Of a DNA stretch of 64,000 bases, positions 24,647 to 38,500 are shown piece after piece. The DNA is from Ceratodon purpureus (taxonomy: Eukaryota > Streptophyta > Bryopsida > Pseudoditrichales > Ditrichaceae). The position numbers and the translations under genes were made by a program. The DNA is taken from contig CM026427.1 in the NCBI GenBank assembly GCA_014871385.1, positions 13,848,430 through 13,912,429 on the forward strand, written 5' to 3'. Below the pieces are notes generated by a model. It was not told the origin of the DNA, did not search any database, and saw nothing but the letters and a program-made list of their open reading frames with translations. Every line of letters begins with the position of its first letter. Position 1 is the stretch's first letter.

Positions 24647-26061
24647 TTTAGAATAAAGTCGTTGGGCCCGATTTGAAAATATCAAATGATCCTATAAAGA
24701 TAAAATTTGAAGAATTTGGGCCGGTCCTTCATCCCGCCCCAAGTATAAATTGGCCCTTATTTACAAAGTAACTGTTCTTTTGATAAATTTGGAGGGAGAA
24801 ATTAATCATACAGACATTTAATACCTATTAGTTTAGTTACGTTTATATGAAGAGGTGAATGAAATGGTATCAAATGATAATTGATAGGCCAAGTATCCTT
24901 GACTATTGAAGTTTTTTTAGACGTTTTTGCTTGTTGCACTATTTTTGGATGAATTTACCATTTTTAAAAATATGTTTATTTTATTTATTTTTGGCTATTA
25001 AACTTTAAATAATTGACATTTTCATTGTACTTTTAAAATTCGTACCTTAAAGAAGAGAATTATGCTTTGCTGATGTAGATTAATGCAGTTAAATGATACT
25101 AGTCATGTATTATTGTTCTGTCCAACAAACTCTAACACAAAATACTTGACAAACAGACCCTTAATTTTCTCTGGCCATTTAAATAATCACTAAAGCTTTT
25201 ATTTTATTTTATTTAAATAGTTGTTTTTGTAGTGGCCTATCAAACATAAAAAATCATGAGTCTACAACACTAATGCATAATTATTTCTTTATGCCATTAT
25301 GATTGTAGATATGAAATATCTTGCTTTCATAAACAACCACGCCTTTGTATCTAATTACTTGCAGTACAACTCTCTTCGACTTTCAACTGAATACCAATCG
25401 CATTTCAGCAATCAAGTGGAACCATCACATAAAACCGAAGATATAACAATCATATGTGATCATCAACCCAAAAATGCTGAACACAAGTAGCAAATGGGTT
25501 GCTTTTGATTTCTATTTTGAATAGTAGTTAGAGGTGATTATGAGTCAAATTCATCACAAATGACAAGGAAAAGTAGTACTTTTCCTGATGTGAACATCGA
25601 GTCAAAAGCATCTAGGTGCCGATCAAAGGCCACATTGTGTTTCTAGTGAAAAGATTGATTATCTTGATTAATGGGTATGACTTGCTAGACCAAACTTACA
25701 TGATATGAGGCCATTTTAGGAAGAAACGTGAATGATAATCCACATACGAGGAGACTTGTTCGAGGAAGTCGGACCATACAAAGCGATTCAAATGGTGTGA
25801 TGTTACTTACCTCCAATGAATTCCTCCCGAACACTAGCAATAATTCCCTTCTTAAGCGCCACACCAAAACCCAATGCCTAAGTGGGGACTACCAAAGTAG
25901 GAGTTGGAGCCTCAAAATCTCTGAACTTTCTCCACTTATAGGTTTATCCATCTTTATAGACATGAACTGGTCAGTTGTCTTAGCAGTCATCGGAGCAACG
26001 AAGATTTCATTTTTATTTTATTTAATATAAAAAATTATATGTTTAAGGTAAAACACAATCT

Positions 26062-26115
26062 ATATGTTCATATCTACATTTTATGAATATATGTTTATAT
26101 CTACATTTTATGAAA
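26062..26115. repeat. 27-bp tandem duplication
   Basis: Two near-identical 27-bp units beginning ATATGTT and containing ATATCTACATTTTATGA, followed by the start of a third. Confidence 0.75.
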
Positions 26116-27809
26116 ATATGTACATAAATAAATAAAGTCCGCTAAGGTATTTTTTCAATGACTTTATTAATTATAGGTGAAAACTTATATTTGAAAATTC
26201 TATAAAATTAAAACTACTTTAATGATTATCAATTTCTAATATTTTCAAAAATAAATTGTGAACGCTTTTATAACTTGCGTTTTGTAAGGTTATAAATAAG
26301 TATATATATGAAGTAAATTGCATCAAGAAAACATAGTAAATAATTGAAGAATTTTAAGTTATCCGCTATGTAGTAAAAAATGTTGTGTGTTTTAAAAAAA
26401 CACATAAATTAGCTAGAAGTATTTTTTCTTATAGTATTATCTTGTAATTGACGAATCCATTTTTTAATGAAATCTAATAGGTTATGCGGTGGCCAATACA
26501 ATACAATATTGGCAATACAACATCAATGAGTAATCATTTATATTATTTATTATAAGTCTATATTTTAAATTCTCTATACATTTACTTTGTGTGTATGTGT
26601 ATTATTTAGGTAGTTATAATCTTGAAGTAATTTACATTACAATAAAACAATGAAATTCATGATCAATTGAAATATAACAAATGTTAATTAAGATAAAAAT
26701 TATGAATGTAAGTCAAATCAGTGATTCATACATGAATATTTGAATTTTTAATATAATGTGTTAAAATACTTTTGAATTGATTATATTTGTTTTAGGTTCA
26801 AAATTTTATTTTAAAATATATAAAATGTATACTTGTTTTTTAAATTCTCATGATGTTTTAGACTTTTTAAACTTCCAATATGAATATTTAAGGATGTAGA
26901 AACACTATCCAAGGATGAAAATAACGGGTGATGTATGGTTAGAACTTGTTCTCTTGGAGTTATAAAAGCATCCAAAAATAAAAATATCCTAAGCAAGGAG
27001 AAAGGGTTTAAAGTTTGATAATGATAGCACATCGTCAGCGTCTATAATCGAAAGGCCGACTAAGGAGTTTGAACATGAAATCTTACAACTCCCTATAATT
27101 ATAGAATTGGTGATCCAAATCCCACATCTATAATTCACGGGTTGGACTCCTTCTTGTAGGTTTATATACTCATAGTGAATGTTTAAAATCATATCATACA
27201 TTTATATCATGCATCTTCTGAAAATTTAAACAAATATTTTTTTTTTAGAAGTTTTAAACATTAATCAATCAACACTTGTCAATAGGTAATATAAAAAATT
27301 GCATATTCTAAAAAGACACAGAAATGAGGTTTTTATGAAATATTTCTTGAAGTATTATTGTATGGCAGACATATGGAAATTATTTATATATATTAGCCAA
27401 TGATTGGCGCCTTTGTTGCCAAAATATAATCATTTTACAAGAGATTATCAATCTTAACAATTAGAAAGAAAATTTATTTATCACTCTATCATGGTATTTT
27501 TACAAATATATATTGTACGTTGATAAGTTTGTTCACCCTTGAACAATTTTTTATTTTTTATTTTGAAAATAAAGGTAACTATTTAAATTTAAAAAAAATT
27601 TCCCTTATTCTTGAAGACGTGGAATTTCAATGATATCAAAAAAATTACAAAAATAAAATTCATAGTTCTTATTATTGCTAATTTAAAAGGCTTTCTAAAT
27701 GAAGGCATATTGATATTTTCCAATCGTAGTTTAATAAATGAATGCCAATGGACCATAATTTAGGATTAAAAAGGTTACAACTTAAATACAAATTTTTGGA
27801 TTGTTAGAC

Positions 27810-27875
27810 GAAAAAAAAAAATTAAAATTTAAAAATTTAAAAATTAAAATTTTAAAATTTTAAAAATAAATTTTG
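27810..27875. repeat. A/T-only low-complexity tract
   Basis: About 65 bases of AAAATTT/AAAATTAAA-type sequence with almost no G or C. Confidence 0.8.
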
Positions 27876-28052
27876 ATATACAAATAAAAGATACAATAAA
27901 ATTTACACATTAGGTTTCAAAGAAAGGTTTATAGTGCAGTAATCATAGATTTCTAATACTCTTGGTATCTATAAACCTTCATTCCATAAACTTTTGTTTC
28001 TAGGATTCTTTGTCTTTGTTCCGTAGACACTAACACAAGAACATTTGACATA

Positions 28053-28477
28053 TAAGGCAGACGACCTGTTTCCAATCAGGTCCTCAATAACGCAGTATAG
28101 ACCGACCTGTTTCCAACCATAGGCTCGCATTATTTTCAGATTCATTTGTAAATGGCGACATAGTATAAAGTTCACAAGTGATCAGTTCCAATTAGAAGAA
28201 AATTTGATTTTTTGATATTGATACCAAATAGCACCAGTATTGGAATGTGGTTTTTTTAGTTCTTGGAAATATATCAGCCTATATAGCGAGAATGGGTTGG
28301 AGAGAATCTTCATTTTGAAAATTCAGAATAAATTTAATATTGCTCCAAAATTTGTTCAAAAATATATGATCTTCCTCAAATCTATTTCCCTACACTCCAA
28401 AATTATTTGCGTGTTCGTTACTTCACCGGAAGTATGCTGAATTGCTTAAGGTGATCGGAAACAGGTCGTCTACCTTA
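28053..28477. repeat. Inverted repeat pair of 26 bp, 24/26 identical, possible MITE remnant
   Basis: Arm 28053-28078 reads TAAGGCAGACGACCTGTTTCC plus five bases, and the reverse complement of 28452-28477 matches it at 24 of 26 positions. A third partial copy (GACCTGTTTCCAA) is at about 28104. The 373-bp interior has no coding capacity. The layout suggests a small DNA transposon, but no target duplication is evident. Confidence 0.5.
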
Positions 28478-29519
28478 CAGATAATTAATTCATGCCGGCA
28501 CTTCAAAAGAGGAACCGGCGTTCTTCATCTGATTTCTTCTATTTTTCTACACAAAATACCTCATCTATCAACAACAATACATACACCGCACAATCTACAG
28601 TGTAGTGTACCCATGCCCTGGAATCGGCAGATGAAGTCCGGAAATTTTGCTGCACACAAGGGACGCCACAACACAGCGCACACCTGAAATGGCACAGTAT
28701 GCCTGCAAAAGCTCACCAAAATAGTGCAGTTGACAATGTGAGCTTAATTTGGACCTCTAGCACCTCCATCAGAGCTCCTTTCGCCTCCATTTATGGACAT
28801 GGAATGGCGGCAATGCTCATCCCTCCTCCGGAGCCCTGTTTTTGGTTCCTTGTGTGCCTTTCATGTGCATCATTTTTTCAGCATCTGGGTGGTGGGAGAA
28901 TTCTCATGCAGTGATTGTTTGGCGCTGAAACTTAGTTTTCTCTAGGTAGATTTTTCTAGCTTCTGAATGAGGGCTCGGTGATAGCACACATGATTCTCCT
29001 TGTGGAGTTTGCTGAACCAGTATCTGAGGTTTACTGGAGGGTGCCCATTGTAGCCGTATTCCTGGTGTAACTGAGAATGCAGACGTTTCATGGAGTTGAG
29101 GCAAGATGGATGGAGCCAGGAGGATCCAGAGCAGAGCGGGTATTCTCCAAGATTGCTGGTGAGCATACGAGATCTCTTACAGATTACCTGCTTGGGAATG
29201 TTTGGTGCAACAGTTTGTTAGTGAGCTTGTGATGGGATTCGATCACCTGGAAGCCAAGGTACTTATATACACGTGAGGTTCAGACACTAAAGAGAGTGTT
29301 TTAAGGATATTCAGGAACAAGAAACAGTAATGTTCTTATACCTCGCAGTATTGATAGCTACTTAACTTCATACAAGAGTTTTTGCGGAATATTGTAGAAG
29401 CTACGCACGTTACGACCTCATCACGATGCAAATCAGTAAGACCTTACTGAGGTGGTCTTTGTCTGGAGATGTCAGATGTATTCCTGGTGAGCTTCGATTA
29501 AGCTGCAGCTGGCAATGCA

Positions 29520-31844
29520 ATGCCGATGGATCTTCGTCAACGCAACAGCCCGCTCTCAAACTATGCTGACATAAGACCGAGTGGGAAAACAGGGCTTGGC
29601 TTTGTGGTGAAGTCATTCAACGGTGTATTCATATGCTGCTTGTTACTACTGGTCTCGGGCACATATGTGAGCTGCAAGGATACCAACTTCACATTCACCA
29701 ACTTCACAGCAGGCTCCGTCACGCTTGTAGGCGATTCCCGGGTCGTCAATGGCAGAATCCGTGTGGTCAACATCTCAGACATCGCAATTGATTCTCAGCA
29801 AAATTCCGACGGCAGAGCGCTGTATCCCAACCCGGTTCAGTTTCGCGACCCCGCCACGAAGGCCGTGGCCTCGTTCAAGACGTCCTTCCAATTCTCCATC
29901 GACACCAACAAAAGCCGTTTCAGCGGCTGGACGCCATCGGGCCTCGCGTGGGGCATCTTCCCCGACAATTATACCATCGGCGAGGATGGCCTCTACCTCG
30001 GGCTCATGAACTATTCCAATGACAACTTTCTCGCGAACCATATCTTCGCTATTGAGGTTGATACAGGTTACAGTGATTTCGGGGCTTACAAAGACATCAG
30101 CAGCTGCCATGTCGGCGTGGACCTCATCACCATGAACTCAAAGCCTGTGTTCGACATGGCTAGCCCTCAAGGCAGCAATGTAAGCCTGTGCGTCCAGGAC
30201 AGGGGAGTGTACACTCTCAACGTGGAATACAATGGGCTGACTCATGGTCTACTAGTGAATCTTCTTGACGTGGGCGGGATATCGGTGGCGAACATCAGCT
30301 ACACCATAGATCTGTACCCTTACTTGATTGATGAGATGTACGTTGGCTTCTCCAGCGGCGCCATCTATTATCAACCGCAAGAGGTAACAATCTTGTCCTG
30401 GGGATTCTCGTCCACTTTTGCAGCGCCAGTTTTGGCCCCGGCGCCAGCCCAATTATTTCCACCTTCTCCATCCGCACCTGGGCCGGCCACGTCCAACCCC
30501 CCCGGGGCGGATCTAGGGATTGCACCGGACACCAACAACTGTTTGCGAAATTTGACGTCCTGCAGTACTGATTCCTCGACCAAGAGCAACAATGTGATTA
30601 TTTACGCCGCTGCTGGCGGGGGCGGTGCAGTCCTGCTGCTGATCGGGCTTGGGTTGGGGTGCCTGTGCGTGAGGAGGGGTTCTAAAGACACCAGGAGTTT
30701 CGACCAAGAAGCGATTCCTGGCGGCGTGGCAGTGGTCGGCCCTCGGAGATTCACGTACAAGGAGCTCAACCAGGCCACCAAGAATTTCAACCAGACGGAG
30801 CTGTTGGGCCAAGGAGGATCAGGGAGTGTGTACCGCGGAATTCTTCGCGACTCTGGGGCGATGGTGGCAGTGAAGGTGATTCAAGCGGAGAGGTCGCGGG
30901 AGATGGCGGAGAAAGAGTTTCAGGCGGAGGTTTCTATCATCAACCAAATCCGGCACCGGAATCTGGTGCAGCTGCAGGGGTGGTGCAACGACAAGGGCAT
31001 GCTGTGCCTCGTGTACGAGTATCTCCCCAATGGCAGCCTGGACGGTCTGCTGCGGAAGGAGCTCCAGGCGCCCAACACCGTCCTCCCTTGGGGCACCAGG
31101 TTCAACATTCTGACCGGCGTGGCGTCGGCGCTGGCCTACTTGCACGAGGAGATCGGGCAATGCATCTTGCACAGAGATTTGAAGCCCGGGAATGTCTTGC
31201 TCGATGTGAATTACAATGCATGTCTAGCGGATTTTGGCCTTGCAAGGCTAATTGACCACGATCAGGTGGCGCCCACGACCATGCTGGCGGGGACGCTGGG
31301 ATACATGGCGCCCGAGATGCCGCACACGGGGCGAGCCACCACGCAAACGGACGTCTACGCCTTCGGGGTCCTCATCGTGGAGATGCTCTGCGGGAGACGG
31401 CCGACGGACGTTGACAGGGATACGCAGAAGACGCTCCTGGATTGCGTCTGGATGGCCCACGCCGGAAACGACATCATGTGCATCGTGGACTCCAAGATCA
31501 GGGACGACCCGCTGGAGCGGCAGATCGAGAGGACGCTGCTGCTCGGGCTCCTGTGCTGCCACCCCGACCCGGACCGCCGACCCAGCATGCGCAACGCGCG
31601 CCAGATTTTGACGGGCGACAGTCCTCTTCCTCCGATCCCCTCCGAGAAGCCCCTCGTTTACGGACACTACGCATCGTACGCCGAGCTCGAAGTGCCTGTC
31701 GACAACTACAACGGACCACCGAGTGTGAGTATAAACTCCAGCAAAGCCAGCAGCAACTATCATGGCAGCAATCCCACAAGTGATTATTACAACAGTGACT
31801 ACTCGGATAGCTTCTCGTCGCAATCCAAGTCTTTTTTCAAGTGA
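29520..31844 (+). CDS. L-type lectin receptor-like kinase, intronless, 774 aa
   Basis: One uninterrupted frame. A basic N-terminus precedes a hydrophobic signal segment (GVFICCLLLLVSGTYVS, about residues 35-51). A legume-lectin domain follows (about 55-300; FTFTNFT start, FAIEVDTGYSDFGAYKDIS metal-site region). Then come a Pro/Ala-rich linker (about 302-335), one membrane helix (about 358-386) and a kinase domain (about 411-690). Kinase features present: glycine loop GQGGSGSVYRG, VAVKV lysine, HRDLKPGN catalytic loop (about 551), DFG (about 571), APE (about 597). It is an RD-type kinase and looks catalytically competent. The Ser/Tyr/Asn-rich tail carries possible phosphosites. LecRKs sit in the plasma membrane and sense extracellular ligands or wall damage, usually in defence; the ligand is unknown. 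The start at 29520 puts the signal segment about 30 residues in; the ATG two codons later is equally possible. Codon third positions are markedly G/C-rich compared with the surroundings. Confidence 0.93.
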   Translation: MPMDLRQRNSPLSNYADIRPSGKTGLGFVVKSFNGVFICCLLLLVSGTYVSCKDTNFTFTNFTAGSVTLVGDSRVVNGRIRVVNISDIAIDSQQNSDGRALYPNPVQFRDPATKAVASFKTSFQFSIDTNKSRFSGWTPSGLAWGIFPDNYTIGEDGLYLGLMNYSNDNFLANHIFAIEVDTGYSDFGAYKDISSCHVGVDLITMNSKPVFDMASPQGSNVSLCVQDRGVYTLNVEYNGLTHGLLVNLLDVGGISVANISYTIDLYPYLIDEMYVGFSSGAIYYQPQEVTILSWGFSSTFAAPVLAPAPAQLFPPSPSAPGPATSNPPGADLGIAPDTNNCLRNLTSCSTDSSTKSNNVIIYAAAGGGGAVLLLIGLGLGCLCVRRGSKDTRSFDQEAIPGGVAVVGPRRFTYKELNQATKNFNQTELLGQGGSGSVYRGILRDSGAMVAVKVIQAERSREMAEKEFQAEVSIINQIRHRNLVQLQGWCNDKGMLCLVYEYLPNGSLDGLLRKELQAPNTVLPWGTRFNILTGVASALAYLHEEIGQCILHRDLKPGNVLLDVNYNACLADFGLARLIDHDQVAPTTMLAGTLGYMAPEMPHTGRATTQTDVYAFGVLIVEMLCGRRPTDVDRDTQKTLLDCVWMAHAGNDIMCIVDSKIRDDPLERQIERTLLLGLLCCHPDPDRRPSMRNARQILTGDSPLPPIPSEKPLVYGHYASYAELEVPVDNYNGPPSVSINSSKASSNYHGSNPTSDYYNSDYSDSFSSQSKSFFK

Positions 31845-34800
31845 CTCTGGCTGAGGACAGAGAACTAGATGTAACTGACCATACAGATAGTTTCGACGTA
31901 GTGCCGATTAATTACTTCCAGACTAGCTACTTGCTACCCCATACAGCATGACATGCTCATCGTGATCAATTTGATGTATTTCTACACCTTGTAGATTTGG
32001 TGGATAGGATAGACTTACCTGAACTTGCAGTCATTCTTTCGATTGGTGCCAGACGCTGGAGAGGATGTTCACGGCCGCTTGATCTCCCCCGCGTCCGGAG
32101 TCGCACATGTTTTTTTGTACCTTGTGGAGCGATTTTGAATCGTCTCCCCCACACAATTATACTCGCCCTGATTACCACGGTGGTGTTAAGCATTAGACTA
32201 TTACGTTGTGGTGCAGCCATGTCAAGCTTTTATGAACATCTGATCGATCCTCCATGGTACTAACCTTGCCGGATGATGACACGGTCGATGGCTGAACAAC
32301 TTCCGACGATCTATTGCACGCCAGCTGGGGCAGCATTACGCTGAGAGTGTTGCCTTCTATTGTTCAGGTGGCTTTGAAGGCAGTTGTTCCTCAGCACAAC
32401 TCGAGCCAGCTTATTCATTACTCAACGTGAGGCACTTGCTCATATTGTCCCATTTTACTGGTTCCAATCCGGACTTCGAATCAACTGTGGAAGTCTACGC
32501 CGAGAGACTGTAAAGTTCATAGCACCATATGAGCTTATCCAGATTATAAGCAGCCATCATCTGCAAGTAAGTGGCCCTGATACACCTAAATATTAAATTT
32601 CGATCGGCAGGGGATCGGTATTACAATGTTTCAATTCCGGGTCAACTGTCAATCCCCTAGTAGTTTCATTACCGATATTGATCATAGAAGTGCCAATCCC
32701 CCGGTGGGAGAGGAGCTTAGGTTCGAAAGAGAAAGACCCCTGGAGCTCTACTGAAGTCGGAGCCAGCTTGGGATGGAGATAGTCTGGCATTAAGAATATG
32801 CCCTTTTGATAACACGAAGTTCATGTAATCGGGACTGGGCACATACATGGTCCCCCGAAGTACTATGCACAAGTTAACTCCAAGTGTTTCACTTACCGTT
32901 TTTTCACTGATTGAAAGAATTGGACATACTTGTTAGCACAGTTCAGAACTTCACAGTTTATTAATAAATCCTCCAGAGAAAATAACTGTATATTAACGTT
33001 TTGGTTTTAATAGCAGTTGGTAACTCAAATCAGTGGAAATTCGCTGTGTAAATTCACGGGACTTTCCACTGGTCGGCGCATCTAATATTCATTGAAACCA
33101 TGCAGGTGCAATGGGTACTACTTGATTTATATCGTCAGTCATGCTACCACGTGTTCTTGTTACTGTGAATGCCGATTAAGTCACGTAAACATCACTTTTT
33201 TCATGAAATCTGATCGTTTTCACCTTAAGATGGGAATGTACTTTGTCTTACGAGGTCATGTTCGCAAGTGATATTCTACAAGAGTCGAAATTACTATTTC
33301 CTGCCTTCGTTTCTTAGAGAGAACCGATCTGCCTAGCCGATACTACTAGTATGCTCCGCCGACGACGGTTATCATGCGAGTTCGTCACTCTTGTATCCCT
33401 TTCCTGCGCAAAATCAACTTTCCGTTTCAAAACTTAGGCATTGTTGTGAAGATTTGAATGTCATTTATTGATGTAATTCTGGAACCTTCCCAAATTGACT
33501 TCAGATTCAGCGGTCTAATGTGAATGAAAGTTTTGCCTTTCGGTAAGCAACTCCTCGGACAAGCAATTGGACATGAATTAGCCTTTCACCAATTTACAAA
33601 TTCTAAAGCCAATGGACGATGTTTATGCACCAGCTTTGGTGAATGAAGTGAACTAAGGCTGGATTTCCACAGCCGGCGGAGTTAGAGCTGAGATCAGCAA
33701 CGTCTTGAGAAAACTTACTTAGGCCTGATGTCAGCGAGAATTACGTTGGGCTTCTTCTTCTTGAGGTTTGATGTATCTACCTTCATCTTGATTTGATTCT
33801 TCAGAAATGATCCAACCAAACCAGAAATTCCTCGTTGAATCCTGCATAGAGACCTAATCCTCAACCGAATTGTCAAGCACATCCCTAATTCATGAGTAGT
33901 GGAGGCTGTGATAAGCGTGAGGTTAGCTTTGGTGTGGCGTTGGATATTTTGATATTGCTGTGATGAAACATTATAATGGCATTTCTAGATGCTCTAATGA
34001 ATATATGGGTGGGTTCGTCAGGGAATTGTTAATTTAACATACTTTTAAAATGATAACCATGATCTTTCACGTTGGTAATGTTTCTATCAATAAGAGTGTC
34101 ACTTAATTGTTGTAGTACATGTGGAGATCTATAGTATAGCTCAATGCAAGTCATCTAATGTAATGAATTGCATTGTAAATTTTATTATTGTTCACAATAA
34201 AAAGCAATGTTGCCAAAGTTCTCATATGAGTCTATAGAGGTTTATTCATTTGTTGTGATTGGTCATGCATCGTCCACTCGAAATATGTAATCTATATTTT
34301 AAATAAGTAATATGCAATCCATATTCCTCCTAAGTTACTTGAATGTGCTTATTGAGATCTTAAATGTCATTTAGGAAATATTGAAAGTGGTAAAGAGTGG
34401 TGATTTCAATATTGAAGAGATGTATCTGTGGAGGTAATCATTTAGAGCTCTTTATTTATTTATGATATTATATATTATTCTGAATCCAACTAATTCTCTT
34501 TATCACATATTGTTTCCTTCTTTGAATTTTTATAGACGCAATAGTCTAATAGATATAGTTGAGAAAAATTTTAAATAGCAAGTTAGCATGGTCATAAGAT
34601 AATAGAATTATTTGTAAAGTCTCTCAAAACCTGAGTTTTTGACCTATAATTTGGAAAGGACCGGATCGGCATGATCTTACTGTAGACCCATAATAGAATA
34701 CTAGATAGATTGAAATTTTTATTCATAAAAATTTAGAGGGAGGGAGAAGAATTGGGTAGAGAATGAACTTTTGTGTTTTTGAAGAAACTTGAAGTAATAA

Positions 34801-35149
34801 TGTATTGAAGTAGTCTGGTCTGAAAGGTAATTATTGTAATTTTAGTGGGGAGAGGAAACAATAATATTTATTTCCTAGCAATACACTTCTTTATCAAATT
34901 GAAAGGTATAGCTGAGCAATTTAGATATCCATAATTTCTTGTAGACTGAATAAATATATTCAAGTATGTACTAAGTCTTTTTAAATATAATTGGTATATG
35001 TAAATTTATGATTTTCTCTTAGTGATGTGAATACATGTAGATATTATTTTTATCAAGAATTGTAAAAGAGTTCTCAAACAATTACAATGAAGGTGAACGT
35101 AACCAATGCTTCACAAGAAAAGTGTGAAAGCATCCTTCTAAAGATATTC
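31845..35149. other. Spacer between the receptor kinase and the TNL array
   Basis: The first few hundred bases are the likely 3' untranslated end of the kinase gene. The rest becomes very AT-rich towards 35 kb. Short frames (for example 31966-32263 both strands, 32593-32790 minus) have no recognisable content. Confidence 0.45.
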
Positions 35150-35544
35150 AAAAAATATTTCTTCAAGGAATGAAGAAATGAAATATTTAGAATAATAGAA
35201 CATGTAATGGAGGTATTACTACTTATAAAAATATGACATTCAAAAATAGTTTCAAGCATTTATTGTATTTGTTACTCAAAAAATTAGTAAACCACACAAT
35301 AAACCAATCATATAAGATTCATTGATATTTTTCCCTACATTTCCATGCAATTAAAATTTCAACATCACTAGCATGTACAATTACAACACTCCAAAAATGA
35401 TACAACACTAAAGAATAGAAGCCAACGAAACAAGCGACCACCTTCCTTATAAATTCCACAACCTTACAATTCATGCAAACTTAATTCATTATTCCTGACC
35501 AATCCCAAGGGAACTTTGTTCCGATCAAAAATTTCAGCACAGCT

Positions 35545-38500
35545 TCAAGGAGGCGCGAAATCTCCAGTGTCCCAGACCTCAACAGTCCCACATGAAACTA
35601 GCAGCTCACCCAGCTCCCTCTCCTCCCACTTCTTACACTTCTCCCACTTCTCCCACCTCCTACACCTCGGATCACTTTTCAGCACCTTCCGTCGCTTGAC
35701 GTCCACCCTGAACTTTCCATACATTCCCATACCCACAACCACACCCACGGGATTCAACCTTGGCAAGGAGGCCAGCACGCACACGTCCTCCTCTCTAAGC
35801 TCCACATCGCTGCCGTCCAGGTGGAGTTCCTCCAGGTTTGTCAGACAACCCAAGTCCGACAACCTCAGATTCCGATTAACACGAAGATTTTGTAGATAAA
35901 GACTTTCTAAACCCACCAATTGATCTAACCCTGGAATTCCATCCAAGCTGTCGCAGCCATACACTTTGAGAGTTTTTAGCGTCGCCGCTGATGAGCTCAG
36001 CCCCAAGAGAGTGCGTAGCCATTTAACTTTCACAAGCTTAACGATATGCAGAGATTTACAGTTTCTCAGATCCAGGCTCTCAGCATGACAGTAACGCAGG
36101 TATACCTTACCCAACTTGGTGCAACGGGCGAACACATCCGACCTTAAGGAAACATTCTCGTCGATTTCCAGAACTTGCAGTGACTCTGGCAACTGACACT
36201 GCAATCTATGGTAAGATTTTCCCTCAAAATCAACCCACACTTCGACACCCATGCCGTCGAAATGTTTCCAACGGAAAACGGTGAGCTTGCTCAGGAATTG
36301 AAGACCGTCAAGGCTCATCTCCGACACACCTTCCAAGACATGATGAAGACCCCAAAGCTCTAAACGCTGCAGGGATGAACAATTTCGGAAATCCAAATTC
36401 CCAGCACCACAGTTTCTCAGCTCCAGCTTGGCCAAGTTAGAGCACAGGTCGAAAATACCCGAACCCAAGGAAATCACGTCTCCGTTTAGGCGTAAAACCT
36501 TGAGAGACGCTGGCAGTTTTCCTAAGAACACCTCGATACAATCCCCAAACCAATCCCACTTGAAATAAACGAGATGCTTTAGGTCTTGTAGTCCATCAAG
36601 TGTATTTCGAGGATTGTAATTGACCAATTCCAAGCTCTTCAAGCACCTAAGGCCCTTCAAGTCCGAACCTCCAGTTTCACATAGTTTCAATACCACAACA
36701 TTAGAGAGACTCGTCCATTCGATCCCTTCCAGGCTTAATGAACGTCCTTCAATGCTCCAATCATCTACGACACCAACTCGAGTCAAATTCTGCCAACCTC
36801 CGCGGGATGGCATCATCTCAAGTAATTCCGTTGGATAAGATTTCTTATAATACGCCCACTTCCGCTCCTCAAAATCCAAGTCCTTCAGTTTCCCACTCGC
36901 TTCCAGTTTCGCAAACTCACGGTACAGATCGTGCATGTACACTTCTTGGGCACCCATGTCCACATCCTCCACCAAGCCTCTCTCTTTCAATCGCTGCACC
37001 TACATTCCGCGCAATACAAGCACGACAAGCATATCAGGAAGTAGACATAAGGAATGTGTCACTTTTTCTTATAGATGATTTGTTCCATTAGGCTTACTTA
37101 GAAGAAAGTCGAACGGGATTAGAAAATACTGCTCATTTGAATTGTACGAACGGTGACAAGGCAAGCGTGATAAAATAGCCTTACCCTGATTCCAATCTTC
37201 TCTAAACTCTGGTTGTGGACAAGAGCAAGCCACTCCATAAGACCAACAGGCGGAGGCTTTTCATCTCCCTCTTCAAAATCATAAAAATCGTTAGGGAAAA
37301 ATACTACCAGGTCCATAAACAGATTCTGTTCGGCTGGCTTCAAGCAGTCGAATGAGCTTCTCAGAATACTAAACACGGGATTCACTTCATCTTGAAGGGA
37401 ATCGAAATTCCTCACGTCTTGCAAGGCCTTCACCCACTCAGAAAATCTTCTTCCAAAAACGGTTGCCAAGTTGCAACCCCAAAGCCTTCAAAGCCAGAGG
37501 AAGGTAATGACGATCTTTCCATTTGCCCTTGCTAAAATAGCAAAGTCGAATGCATTCTTTGATGGCCTGCTTATCATTGTCATTGAGAATTTGATTGCCA
37601 GAGGTCGCATGGTACAAGAATAAATTCGTGGCATCCTCTTCTTCAAGGCTCGGCATTGCAAAACAGTCTTCTTTTCTCACACCCAAGGATGTGAGTGTTC
37701 CTTCAACTCGACTTGTTACAATAACTACACTCTCTTCGTGAAAGTCCAAATTATAGAGGTACTTCTTTGCCTCCTCAAGCGACTTAGAATCTGGCCAGAC
37801 ATTGTCGATAGCCAAAAATATTTTCTGTTTGCATGACTTCTTCAGCAAATTCCAACACTGTACATAAAAACCAAAAACAAAGGTTACATACAAATGTAAG
37901 AAGTGGAAAATATAGATTGTTTTCCTAATTAGAAAGTCAATACTATATTAGTATACACGATAATAAGTAATATATTTCCAAGCCTTTCAAGCTTTCCAAA
38001 TGTTTGAGAATAATATTTTACTCTTAAAATCTAAATTACTAATAACATGACCTGACCTTACAATAAAACCTTAACAATCAAAAGAATTACTTATCAACCT
38101 CAAAAAAGCATGGTGCATACATCAAAGACCAAGTGACAAACTACAAAAAAACAAATGCAGAACAACAATTAGAACCAATAAGCTCATTGAAATTTACCTT
38201 TCCTTCATCTAGTCCCTTAACAAAGTCTTGGTCATTATTTGTCAAGTCCTTTAAGACTTCCTTCAATAACTTCCGAGAGCTTTTACTCCCTAGTTCAACA
38301 TGGCTCGACTTCACATCAGACTTTTCAAACAATTTATTACACAAAAGGTTGCATAAAGTCGTCTTCCCCATGCCACCAACTCCATAAACTCCAACCACAC
38401 GGACTCCACATTGCTCTGAAGGTTGTATACCGGAAATTGCATCTTCAATCACCTTCATTCAAGACACAACATATACAAAATAAGCTCTACTGACTCAACT

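Larger units (their letters stand above)
24647..29519. other. Long AT-rich gene-free region upstream of the lectin receptor kinase
   Basis: Almost 5 kb of AT-rich DNA with only short frames and no domain I recognise. It contains a 27-bp tandem pair (26062-26115), an A/T-only tract (27810-27875) and an inverted-repeat pair (28053-28477). The composition becomes more balanced after about 28480, the likely promoter and leader of the receptor kinase. Confidence 0.45.

Noticed and set aside
30513..31823. Long antisense and alternative-frame open frames over the lectin receptor kinase (up to 191 codons)
   Set aside because: Caused by the high third-position GC of the real gene, which removes stops from other frames; no domain found.
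35516..35899. Plus-strand Ser/Thr/Pro-rich frame opposite the TNL LRR exon (also at 49544-49936)
   Set aside because: Mirror of the Leu-rich minus-strand coding sequence.
36999..37857. An extra intron that would remove the copy-1 frameshift
   Set aside because: The lesion is a single base in a homopolymer and flanking sequence is coding in copy 2; no GT-AG pair of plausible size restores the frame.
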